Positions 14,841 through 21,216 of a DNA stretch of 21,216 nt are shown here, in pieces. A program made the translations under genes and the position numbers. The notes beneath the pieces were generated by a model. It saw only the letters and a program-made list of their open reading frames with translations. It did no database searches and was not told where the DNA came from. Origin of the DNA: JBBQXK01 sp038251625 (lineage in GTDB: Bacteria > Pseudomonadota > Alphaproteobacteria > Rhodobacterales > Rhodobacteraceae); the NCBI GenBank assembly GCA_038251625.1, contig JBBSBE010000068.1, forward strand, positions 1-21,216. The letters are read 5' to 3'. Numbering within the stretch: the stretch's first letter is position 1; every line of letters begins with the position of its first letter.

Positions 14841-15812
14841 CTAGAGCGCGTTTGATTTGCGGGTGATGGTGGTCCAGAGAGGCACGATCACCCGCGTAGC
14901 GACGGGGATCAGCAAAAGCCCGAGTGCCAGCCCCAGGATCCCATCGCAGACCGCCGTCACGAACCATGCGACAAAGCCCTGCGCCACAGGCGCCGCATGG
15001 GCCGCAATGTCGGCCCAGTGATGGATCACATCGTAGGGCGTGGGCCAGATGTGCAGCACCTCTAGCCCGTGGATCAGGATGTTGCCGCCGACCCACAGCA
15101 TTGCCGCCGTCCCCACCGTTGACAGGATGGAAAGCAGCGGCGGCATCCCCCGCACCAGCCCGCGCCCCAGTCCCCGCCCCACAAGCGTGCGGGCATTGGC
15201 AGCAAGGAACAGGCCTATGTCATCCATCTTCACGATCAGCGCCACGGCGCCATAGACGCCCGCCGTGATTGCCACACCCACCAGTGCGAGTGAGGCCACC
15301 TGAAGCGCGAAGGACTGTTCCGGCAGGCTGGCCAGCGCGATGGTCATGATCTCTGCCGACAGGATGAAATCGGTCTTGATCGCACCTGCCACCTTTTCCT
15401 CTTCCAGATGCCGGGGGTCGCCCGTATCGAAATCGGCCTCGACCGTGTGATCGGCATGCGGCGCGAACATGTGGACCAGCTTTTCGGCCCCTTCAAAGCA
15501 AAGATACGCGCCGCCGACCATCAGAAGCGGCGTGATCGCCTGCGGCAGAAACGCCGACAGGGCCAGAAGCGCGGGCATCAGGATCAAAAGCTTGTTGCGC
15601 AAGGATCCCTTGGCGATGCGCCATATGATCGGCAATTCGCGCTTGGCCTCGAACCCGTGCACATAGGCGGGGGTGACGGCGGTATCGTCGATCACCACAC
15701 CCGCCGCCTTGGCGCCGGCCTTGGCGGCAGCCCCGGCAATATCGTCGACGGAAGCCGCCGCCACCTTTGCGATGGCCGCCACATCGTCGAGAAGCGCCAG
15801 AAGACCGCTCAT
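14841..15812 (-). CDS. DUF808 family (YedI-like) inner membrane protein
   Basis: This 323-residue integral membrane protein begins with the family's N-terminus MSGLLALLDDVAAIAKVAAASVDDIAGAA and continues with the conserved DDTAVTPAYVHGF and RELPIIWRIAKGSLRNK. Several hydrophobic segments follow (about 72-108, 148-195, 220-245, 275-310). The acidic stretch HLEEEKVAGAIKTDFILSAEI in the middle is another family hallmark. DUF808/YedI proteins have no established function. The gene stands alone on the minus strand between tkt and gap and is probably transcribed from the short region 15813-15890. Confidence 0.93.
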   Translation of the reverse strand: MSGLLALLDDVAAIAKVAAASVDDIAGAAAKAGAKAAGVVIDDTAVTPAYVHGFEAKRELPIIWRIAKGSLRNKLLILMPALLALSAFLPQAITPLLMVGGAYLCFEGAEKLVHMFAPHADHTVEADFDTGDPRHLEEEKVAGAIKTDFILSAEIMTIALASLPEQSFALQVASLALVGVAITAGVYGAVALIVKMDDIGLFLAANARTLVGRGLGRGLVRGMPPLLSILSTVGTAAMLWVGGNILIHGLEVLHIWPTPYDVIHHWADIAAHAAPVAQGFVAWFVTAVCDGILGLALGLLLIPVATRVIVPLWTTITRKSNAL

Positions 15813-15871
15813 CGTTCAATCCCATATCCGCTTGCGGCGAACCTATCCCAGTCGCCCTGCCCCGCCTAGCC

Positions 15872-15900
15872 TTTCGCCGCGCGCGGACGTGCCCTATAGA
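15872..15900 (+). promoter_or_regulatory. Possible promoter of the 47-residue membrane protein
   Basis: TTTCGC (15872-15877) and TATAGA (15895-15900) are 17 bases apart. A start near 15907 would leave about 26 bases before the ATG at 15933. The -10 is fair and the -35 poor. Confidence 0.3.
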
Positions 15901-15932
15901 GACGATGCCTGCCCACGCCCGGGATTGCCCGC

Positions 15933-16076
15933 ATGTCCACCCGCCTGTCGCTCATCCTTGCCGGCCTGATCGTGGCGGCCGTCTTGGCCGATGCAGTTCT
16001 GAATGGCGGGGCGGCAGGGCTTTTCGTCGTGCGCAAGTTTTTCGACATGGTCGAATACTTGTCGTTCTGGCGATGA
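15933..16076 (+). CDS. Small single-pass membrane protein upstream of gap
   Basis: This 47-residue frame reads MSTRLSLILAGLIVAAVLAD, then AVLNGGAAGLFVVRKFFDMVEYLSFWR. It has a basic N-terminus, a hydrophobic segment (about 6-22), and an amphipathic tail with aromatic residues and a final WR. The protein-like composition and clear topology support a real gene, although the ribosome site (GGGATT before the ATG) is weak. It precedes gap by 90 bases on the same strand and may share its transcript. I do not recognise a function. Confidence 0.6.
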   Translation: MSTRLSLILAGLIVAAVLADAVLNGGAAGLFVVRKFFDMVEYLSFWR

Positions 16077-16115
16077 GGTAGCAGGCTAAGGTTGAATTCA
16101 GCGCCGCGATGGGGC

Positions 16116-16129
16116 TGTTGGCGCTAACA
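16116..16129. promoter_or_regulatory. LacI-type palindrome upstream of gap
   Basis: TGTTGGCGCTAACA is a 14-base palindrome with a single mismatch and the central GCGC core typical of LacI-family operators. It lies 38 bases before the gap ATG. In Rhodobacter sphaeroides the LacI-family regulator CceR controls central carbon genes; this could be such a site, but I state that from memory of the family and not from a match score. Confidence 0.5.
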
Positions 16130-16166
16130 TCTGCGGCGCGTGAGTCGCGATCAGAGGGAGACGGAC

Positions 16167-17168
16167 ATGACCGTGAAAGTGGCGATCAACGGCTTCGGCC
16201 GCATCGGGCGCAACATCCTGCGGGCCATCGTGGAATCGGGGCGCACTGATATCGAGGTCGTGGCGATCAACGACCTCGGGCCAGTCGAGACGAACGCGCA
16301 CCTTGTGCGCTTCGATTCGGTCCATGGCCGTTTTCCCGGCACGGTGACCACCGGACCCGACTGGATCGACGTGGGCCGTGGTCCCATGCAGGTGACGGCG
16401 ATCAAGAACCCGGCCGAGCTGCCGTGGAAACATGTGGACATCGTGCTGGAATGCACCGGCATCTTCACCGACAAGGACAAGGCGAAGGTGCATCTGGAAA
16501 ATGGTGCGAGCCGCGTGCTGGTCTCCGCGCCGTCGAACGGGGCGGACAAGACCATCGTGTTCGGCGTCAACGACAAGACGTTGACCAAGGACGATCTGAT
16601 CGTCTCAAACGCGTCCTGCACCACGAACTGCCTGGCGCCCGTCGCCTATGTGCTGAACAACGCCATCGGCATCACGCGCGGCTTCATGACGACGATCCAC
16701 AGCTATACCGGCGACCAGCCCACGCTCGACACGATGCACAAGGATCTGTATCGCGCCCGCGCCGCGGCGCTGAGCATGATCCCCACGTCCACCGGGGCCG
16801 CCAAGGCCGTGGGTCTGGTGCTGCCGGAGTTGAAGGGCAAGCTTGACGGCGTGGCGATCCGGGTGCCCACGCCCAACGTCTCGGTCGTGGATCTGGTATT
16901 CGAAGCGGGCCGTGAAACCACGGTGGACGAGGTGAACGCGGCGATCAAGACCGCCGCCGACGGCCCGCTGAAGGGCATCCTCGGCTATACCCTGCAGCCC
17001 AATGTCAGCAGCGATTTCAACCACGATCCCCATTCCTCGATCTTCCACATGGACCAGACCAAGGTGATGGACGGCACGATGGTGCGCATCCTGAGCTGGT
17101 ATGACAACGAATGGGGCTTTTCCAACCGCATGGCCGATACGGCGGTGGCGATGGGCAAGCTGATCTGA
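16167..17168 (+). CDS. gap: Glyceraldehyde-3-phosphate dehydrogenase, type I
   Basis: This 333-residue cytoplasmic enzyme of glycolysis and gluconeogenesis carries the NAD-binding GINGFGRIGR-type motif at residues 5-14 (NGFGRIGR). The acidic residue of INDLGP at about 33 favours NAD over NADP. The active-site signature SNASCTTNCLAP holds the catalytic Cys at 151, and H178 is its partner (THSYTGD type, here IHSYTGDQ). The C-terminal WYDNEWGFSNRM is invariant. The ATG at 16167 is set by GAGGGAG seven bases upstream; the longer GTG frame at 16140 adds nonsense residues. A strong terminator follows. Rhodobacteraceae often have more than one gap gene, so this may be the glycolytic or the gluconeogenic copy. 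Confidence 0.96.
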   Translation: MTVKVAINGFGRIGRNILRAIVESGRTDIEVVAINDLGPVETNAHLVRFDSVHGRFPGTVTTGPDWIDVGRGPMQVTAIKNPAELPWKHVDIVLECTGIFTDKDKAKVHLENGASRVLVSAPSNGADKTIVFGVNDKTLTKDDLIVSNASCTTNCLAPVAYVLNNAIGITRGFMTTIHSYTGDQPTLDTMHKDLYRARAAALSMIPTSTGAAKAVGLVLPELKGKLDGVAIRVPTPNVSVVDLVFEAGRETTVDEVNAAIKTAADGPLKGILGYTLQPNVSSDFNHDPHSSIFHMDQTKVMDGTMVRILSWYDNEWGFSNRMADTAVAMGKLI

Positions 17169-17195
17169 TCGCAATCCCGTTTGACGGTATTATTG

Positions 17196-17232
17196 CGGGC
17201 CGGTCACGAAAGTTGACCGGCCCGTTGCTTTT
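17196..17232 (+). terminator. Rho-independent terminator after gap
   Basis: CGGGCCGGTCA (17196-17206) and TGACCGGCCCG (17214-17224) form a perfect 11-bp stem with a seven-base loop. TTGCTTTTC follows. It ends 31 bases before the antiporter ATG. Confidence 0.9.
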
Positions 17233-17262
17233 CTTGGGCTGCCAACAGCTTATGCTGCCCGA

Positions 17263-19815
17263 ATGGATATCGCGGTTCTCCTTGGCGTGTTGGCAGCGCT
17301 CTTTCTGGCGATCGGGCTGACCGGCCCGGTGGCCGAGCGTTTGCGGCTGCCCGATACCGTTGTTCTGGCGGCCATCGGGATCGCGCTTGGGACCGGGGCC
17401 ACGTGGTTCTGGCTGACCCCCCTGACCGACGCGCTGAACCCCGTGGCGCTGGCCATTCTGAAGCTTCCGATCTCGTCCGAGGTGTTTTTGTACGTCTTCC
17501 TGCCCACGCTCATCTTCGAGGTGGCGCTGACGCTGAACCTGCGCCGGATGCTGGACGACTGGGTTGTGGTCCTTTGCCTTGCCGTGGTGGCGGTCCTGGT
17601 CGCCACGCTGATGATCGGCTTTGCCTTGTCGCAGGTGACCACACTGCCCGTCATCGCCTGCCTTCTGATCGGTGCCATCGTCTCGACCACCGATCCTTCC
17701 GCCGTCGTCTCGATCTTCCGCGCGACGCCCGCGCCGCAGCGGCTGGCGCGTATCGTGGAGGGGGAAAGCCTGCTGAACGATGCCGCGGCCATCGCGCTTT
17801 TCGCCGTGTTCCTGTCGGATGTGGTGTTGCGCGCCGACAAGCCCGATGTGGCCGCCGCCCTGCTGCGTTTTCCGCCGCTGGTAATCATGGGCGTGACGGT
17901 CGGCGTGATCCTGGGGCGGATTGCCGTGTGGCTGATGGGGCGGCTGAATGCCTGGCCCCTGGGGCAGGTGTCGGTGTCGCTGGCGGTGCCCTATGCGACC
18001 TTCCTTCTGGCCGACAAGGTGTTGGGCGCCTCGGGCGTGGTGGCCGTGGTTGCGGCGGGCATGATCGTGAACTTCATGGCGCCGGGCCGGGTGAACCCTG
18101 GTGCCATGGCACAGTTGCGCGCGGCCTGGGGGCTGATGGCCTATCTCGCGGGGTCGCTGATCTTCATCCTTGCCGCCCTTCTGATCCCGCGCCTTGCGGC
18201 CACGCTGCGGCTTGCCGATATCGGGCTGATCCTCGTGGTGGCATTCACGGCGCTTGTCGCCCGTGCGGTGATCCTTTACGGCATCCTGCCGCTTTTGACG
18301 CTCGCGCGCCTGTCACGGCGGGTGGAACAACCCTACCGCGTGGCGATCCTTTGGGGCGGTCTGCGCGGCGCGGTCACGCTGGCGTTGGCGCTGGCGGTGA
18401 CGGAAAACATCGGCGTCCCGCTTGAGGTGAAGCGGATGGTGGGTATCGTGGCGGTGGGGTTCACGCTTTTCACGCTGCTGGTGCAGGGCACGACGCTGCG
18501 GCCCCTCATCTCCTGGCTCGGTCTTGATCGGCTGTCGCCGCTTGACCGCGCGCTGTCGGATCAGGTGGTCGCCGTCGCGCTGCAATCGGTACGCGAGACG
18601 GTGGCCGACACGACCAAGAGCCTTGCCCTGCAACCCGCCATCGTGCGGGAAGAGGCGGTACGCTTTGGCGCGCGCCTTGCCCGCGCGGTCGAGCGCGCGG
18701 ACGAGGCCAAGGATATCCTTGACCGCGACCGCATCACCCTCGGCCTTGTGGCGCTGGCGGGGTACGAGCGCGATCTGGTGCTCGAGGCGTTTCGCGACGA
18801 TCTGATGCCCGCGCGGCTGGCCGAACGGATGCTGGCCGAGGCGGACCGGCTGATCGAGGCCACGCGGTCGGAGGGGCGATCAGGCTACCGCGTGCAATCC
18901 AAGCGCGCCATCGGCAGCGGGCGGGCCTACCGCTGGGCGGCGGGGTTGCACACGCGGGTGGGCCTTTCTGCGCCCTTCGAGCGGCTGACGGCGGACCAGT
19001 TCGAACACCTGGTGGCGCAAAGCCAGATCGTGCGGGGCCTCCATGCCTTTATCGACCTGCGCATCCTGCGTATCCACGGACGCCGCGTATCGGATCTGCT
19101 GCACGATCTTCTGGACCGGCGCAGCGACGATGTGGAAAAGGTGCTGGAGGGGTTGCGGCTTCAATTTCCCGGCTATGCCGAAAAGCTGGAACGCCGCCTC
19201 ATCCGCCGGACAAGCCTGCAGCAAGAGATGCGGGAATACGACCAGCTGACCGAAGACGGCCTGATCGGCCCCGAATTGCACAAGACCCTGAAGGCCGAGG
19301 TCGAGGCGCAGCGGCAGGCGCTGGCCTTGCGCCCGAAGCTGGATCTTTCGCTGCAAAAGCGGGATTTTCTGCGCGACATTCCGCTTTTCGCAGGCCTGCC
19401 CGAAGTCGAGCGTTTGCGCCTTTCCGCCAAGTTCCACACGCAATACGCGGCCCCGGGCGACGTACTGATGGAGCACAGCCAGATCGCACGGGGCGTGTGG
19501 TTCATCGCATCCGGCGCGGTCGAGATGTTGCAGGCCGGGCAGGTCACGCGGATGGGGACGGGCGAGTTGTTCGGCGAACTTGGCGTGCTTTTGAAGCGGA
19601 CGCGGCGCGCGCGGGTGACGGCAATCACGCATTGCACGCTTCTGTCGCTGGATCAGGACCAGTTTCTGGACCTTGTGCGCGCCAACACGGCGCTACGCGA
19701 GATGGTCACCGAACGCGCGGCAAAGCGCGGCGCCACCGTGGATCCCGAGATGCTGACGGGTCATGCCGCGGCGCGGCCCGGTATGCTGCGCCGGTTGTTG
19801 CGCCGTGCCCCGTAG
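17263..19815 (+). CDS. CPA1-type Na+/H+ antiporter with C-terminal cyclic-nucleotide-binding domain
   Basis: This 850-residue inner-membrane protein has about 12 hydrophobic segments in residues 1-420. The CPA1 transport motifs are STTDPSAVVSIF (Asp at 144) and EGESLLNDAAAI (Asn172-Asp173, the ion-binding pair). A cytoplasmic helical region of about 280 residues follows. The C-terminal domain at about 700-820 looks like a cyclic-nucleotide-binding fold: DIPLFAGLPEVERLRLSAKF, then FGELGVLLKRTRRARVTA, whose Arg-rich stretch matches the phosphate-binding cassette position. The fusion suggests proton/sodium exchange gated by cAMP or cGMP, though ligand binding is inferred. ATG 17263 has no visible Shine-Dalgarno sequence, and a TATGCT hexamer ends six bases before it, so the message may be leaderless. 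Confidence 0.93.
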   Translation: MDIAVLLGVLAALFLAIGLTGPVAERLRLPDTVVLAAIGIALGTGATWFWLTPLTDALNPVALAILKLPISSEVFLYVFLPTLIFEVALTLNLRRMLDDWVVVLCLAVVAVLVATLMIGFALSQVTTLPVIACLLIGAIVSTTDPSAVVSIFRATPAPQRLARIVEGESLLNDAAAIALFAVFLSDVVLRADKPDVAAALLRFPPLVIMGVTVGVILGRIAVWLMGRLNAWPLGQVSVSLAVPYATFLLADKVLGASGVVAVVAAGMIVNFMAPGRVNPGAMAQLRAAWGLMAYLAGSLIFILAALLIPRLAATLRLADIGLILVVAFTALVARAVILYGILPLLTLARLSRRVEQPYRVAILWGGLRGAVTLALALAVTENIGVPLEVKRMVGIVAVGFTLFTLLVQGTTLRPLISWLGLDRLSPLDRALSDQVVAVALQSVRETVADTTKSLALQPAIVREEAVRFGARLARAVERADEAKDILDRDRITLGLVALAGYERDLVLEAFRDDLMPARLAERMLAEADRLIEATRSEGRSGYRVQSKRAIGSGRAYRWAAGLHTRVGLSAPFERLTADQFEHLVAQSQIVRGLHAFIDLRILRIHGRRVSDLLHDLLDRRSDDVEKVLEGLRLQFPGYAEKLERRLIRRTSLQQEMREYDQLTEDGLIGPELHKTLKAEVEAQRQALALRPKLDLSLQKRDFLRDIPLFAGLPEVERLRLSAKFHTQYAAPGDVLMEHSQIARGVWFIASGAVEMLQAGQVTRMGTGELFGELGVLLKRTRRARVTAITHCTLLSLDQDQFLDLVRANTALREMVTERAAKRGATVDPEMLTGHAAARPGMLRRLLRRAP

Positions 19816-19834
19816 CCATGCACGTGCTGCATGG
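19816..19834 (+). repeat. Short palindrome directly after the antiporter stop
   Basis: CCATGCA (19816-19822), five bases and TGCATGG (19828-19834) are perfectly complementary and begin one base after the TAG. No T-tract follows. The core CATGCA-N5-TGCATG is the same as in the hairpin after lysR. Confidence 0.5.
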
Positions 19835-19933
19835 CGCTTGGGCAGAGCTGCCAGTTGTGCTGCAGCGCAGAAAGATCACATTGGGAGCACGAAGGCGGGC
19901 CAGAGCAGACCTGCCCACACAGAGGATACGACC

Positions 19934-20101
19934 ATGATGAACTTGATCACCCGGCTGAAAGCCAACGCACGCACCTACGCCCGCTATCTGGAAACCCGCG
20001 ACGAGATCGCGCGGCTGCCGCTCGACGTGGCGCTCGACCTGGATATCTACCCCGGCGACGCCGACCGGATCGCCCGCGAAGCCGTTTACGGGCGCGCCTG
20101 A
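19934..20101 (+). CDS. DUF1127-like small protein
   Basis: This 55-residue protein starts at ATG 19934 with AGAGGA about nine bases upstream. Its sequence ARYLETRDEIARLPLDVALDLDIYPGDADRIAREAVYG follows the DUF1127 pattern of a short helix, a conserved L-D-I turn and a second helix, but lacks the usual Arg-rich N-terminus, so I call it DUF1127-like. DUF1127 proteins in Rhodobacter are linked to stress responses, RNA turnover and phosphate uptake. It is transcribed toward coaD and overlaps the 3' end of that gene by 16 bases on the opposite strand. The 118 bases before it show no clear promoter. Confidence 0.75.
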   Translation: MMNLITRLKANARTYARYLETRDEIARLPLDVALDLDIYPGDADRIAREAVYGRA

Positions 20102-20586
20102 TAGCGCGCCTTCAGCGCGGCCGCCACGGGGGCAGGCACGAATTTCGACACGTCCCCGCCCAGCCGCGCGATTTCCTTGACGAGCTTTGACGCGATGGCC
20201 TGTCGCTGCGCGTCGGCCATCAGGAACACCGTCTCGATATCGTGGTTCAGCGCGCGGTTCATGCCGACCATCTGAAATTCGTATTCGAAGTCGGCCACCG
20301 CCCGCAGCCCCCGGATGATGACGCCCGCGCCCACATCAGAGGCGCAGTCGATCAGCAGGTTCTCGAACGGGTGAACCACGATTTCCCCGCCTGTTCTTTG
20401 GGTTATGGGGCGAATCTCATGTTCCACCATCGCAACTCGCTCTTCCAGCGTAAAAAGCGGTCCCTTGTCGCGGTTGATCGCCACGCCGATCACCAGACGG
20501 TCTACCAGCACCATCGCCCGCTCGATGATATCGACATGGCCAAGGGTCACGGGGTCGAAGGTGCCCGGGTAAAGTCCGATCCGCAT
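20086..20586 (-). CDS. coaD: Phosphopantetheine adenylyltransferase
   Basis: CoaD transfers AMP from ATP to 4'-phosphopantetheine, the penultimate step of coenzyme A synthesis. The 166-residue protein begins MRIGLYPGTFDPVTLGHVD, carrying the nucleotidyltransferase TxGH motif at 14-17. It also has INRDKGPLFTLEERVAM, VIIRGLRAVADFEYEFQMVGMN and, near the C-terminus, AIASKLVKEIARLGGDVSKFVP, the equivalent of the ISSTxVR-type motif with Lys in place of a Ser. The ATG at 20586 is set by GGGAGG four bases upstream; the extra 12 codons of the longer frame cross this ribosome site. It follows the CBS gene by 64 bases on the same strand. Confidence 0.96.
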   Translation of the reverse strand: MRIGLYPGTFDPVTLGHVDIIERAMVLVDRLVIGVAINRDKGPLFTLEERVAMVEHEIRPITQRTGGEIVVHPFENLLIDCASDVGAGVIIRGLRAVADFEYEFQMVGMNRALNHDIETVFLMADAQRQAIASKLVKEIARLGGDVSKFVPAPVAAALKARYQARP

Positions 20587-20650
20587 GGTGCCTCCCGCCG
20601 GTGATGCGCGCCCACGCAACAAGATTGCGCGGGGCTTTGCAAGGGGGGCG

Positions 20651-21085
20651 TCAGAAGCCCTTGATCATGCCTTCCAGCGCGTCCTTCTCCATCGCAAGCT
20701 CGGAAAGGCGCGCCTTGACGACGTCACCGATGGAAATCAGGCCCACCATTTCCCCCCCTTCGACCACGGGCATGTGGCGAAAGCGCCCCGTTGTCATCGC
20801 CTCCATCACCTGATCGGCGCTGTCGGTCATGCGGCAGTGGACGGTCTTGGCGGTCATCACAGCCTCGACCCGGTCGGTCAGGCAGACGGGGCCACGGCGC
20901 CCAAGCTCGCGCACGACGTCGCGCTCGGACAGGATCCCGGCAACCTTCTTGCCGTCGGGCGACACGATCACCGCCCCGATCCGGCGGGCCGACAGCACCT
21001 CGGCGCATTTCGACAGCGACGTTCCCGGTTGAACGGTCACGACACCATCGTCCGATTTCGTCTTGAGTATCTGCGAGACAAGCAC
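20651..21085 (-). CDS. CBS-domain pair protein
   Basis: This 144-residue cytoplasmic protein consists of two CBS domains. The first is VSQILKTKSDDGVVTVQPGTSLSKCAEVL... ending VAGILSERDVVREL. The second is VEAVMTAKTVHCRMTDSADQVMEAM... ending MVGLISIGDVVKARL. The paired modules typically bind adenosine nucleotides such as AMP, ATP or NAD and act as energy sensors. No enzyme domain is attached, so the target is unknown. The start is the GTG at 21085, with GGAAGGAG seven bases upstream; the ATGs at 21109 and 21121 lie before this ribosome site and would add an unconserved extension. It is followed by coaD on the same strand, with 64 bases between. Confidence 0.9.
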   Translation of the reverse strand: MLVSQILKTKSDDGVVTVQPGTSLSKCAEVLSARRIGAVIVSPDGKKVAGILSERDVVRELGRRGPVCLTDRVEAVMTAKTVHCRMTDSADQVMEAMTTGRFRHMPVVEGGEMVGLISIGDVVKARLSELAMEKDALEGMIKGF

Positions 21086-21216
21086 AAGAACACTCCTTCC
21101 CGTTTGCATTCCTTGCGCCAAAGGTCTTCCCCGCGCAACCTTATGTCAAGCGCCGCAAGGCCATTGACGCATTTGGTTCGGTCCGCAATGTGCGACGGGC
21201 AAGGTATTGGAAGAAC
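21086..21216. other. Upstream region of the CBS gene, window edge
   Basis: I see no gene here. On the minus strand a TTGACA at 21150-21145 could be a -35 element for the CBS gene, but no good -10 follows at the right distance. A plus-strand TTGACG near 21164 could belong to a gene beyond the window. Confidence 0.3.

Noticed and set aside
17251..17262. Alternative ATG at 17252 for the antiporter
   Set aside because: It is in a different frame from the transporter.
1..21216. tRNA or rRNA genes, CRISPR arrays, insertion sequences, prophage or toxin-antitoxin genes
   Set aside because: None of the expected repeats, terminal inverted repeats, conserved RNA motifs or proteins were seen.

Overview
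The window looks like a chromosomal segment of a high-GC alphaproteobacterium, most likely family Rhodobacteraceae. The reasons are the GC-rich third positions, the style of the proteins (LysR N-terminus, ZapA with a ZauP-like partner, BolA and Grx4, fused indolepyruvate oxidoreductase) and ECF-type promoter motifs known from alphaproteobacteria. It holds 19 genes I can support. Two of them (50 and 47 codons) are small membrane proteins that a 60-residue length cut-off would miss. I see no tRNA, rRNA, CRISPR array, insertion sequence, phage gene or plasmid function. This is core or near-core chromosome, not a genomic island.

Layout. (1) 122-4569: a fused indolepyruvate:ferredoxin oxidoreductase on the minus strand, divergent from a LysR regulator. 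An inverted repeat with LysR-box geometry lies between them. (2) 4570-4737: a hairpin after lysR, then a probable small RNA with an anti-Shine-Dalgarno stretch and a strong Rho-independent terminator. (3) 4759-6291 (minus): a DGPF/YCII protein and its ECF42 sigma factor joined stop-to-start. The upstream DNA carries a TGTCGA-N17-CGTC element that fits the ECF42 consensus. (4) 6416-8068 (plus): two exported PRC-barrel proteins. Each has its own GGAAC-N16/17-CGTT promoter, the consensus of the general stress sigma factor EcfG, and its own terminator. The first has a perfect 24-bp tandem duplication of its ribosome-binding site plus start codon. (5) 8155-11634 (plus): purL, a GNAT acetyltransferase, bolA, a 50-residue membrane protein and the CGFS glutaredoxin grxD. 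(6) 11709-12603 (minus): zapA with an overlapping upstream coiled-coil gene, probably zauP. (7) 12818-17168: transketolase, a convergent DUF808 membrane protein, a 47-residue membrane protein and gap, with a LacI-type palindrome before gap. (8) 17263-21085: a CPA1 sodium/proton antiporter fused to a cyclic-nucleotide-binding domain, a DUF1127-like small protein, coaD and a CBS-domain protein.

The window combines central carbon metabolism (tkt, gap), purine and CoA synthesis (purL, coaD), iron-sulfur handling (bolA, grxD), division (zapA and partner) and a compact stress-regulation segment (about 4.6-8.1 kb). That segment is the most interesting part: two different ECF-type promoters lie back to back, two envelope PRC-barrel genes appear to share one stress sigma factor, one start site is duplicated, and a candidate small RNA sits next door. 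All functional claims come from reading the sequence and family knowledge. No database search was run.
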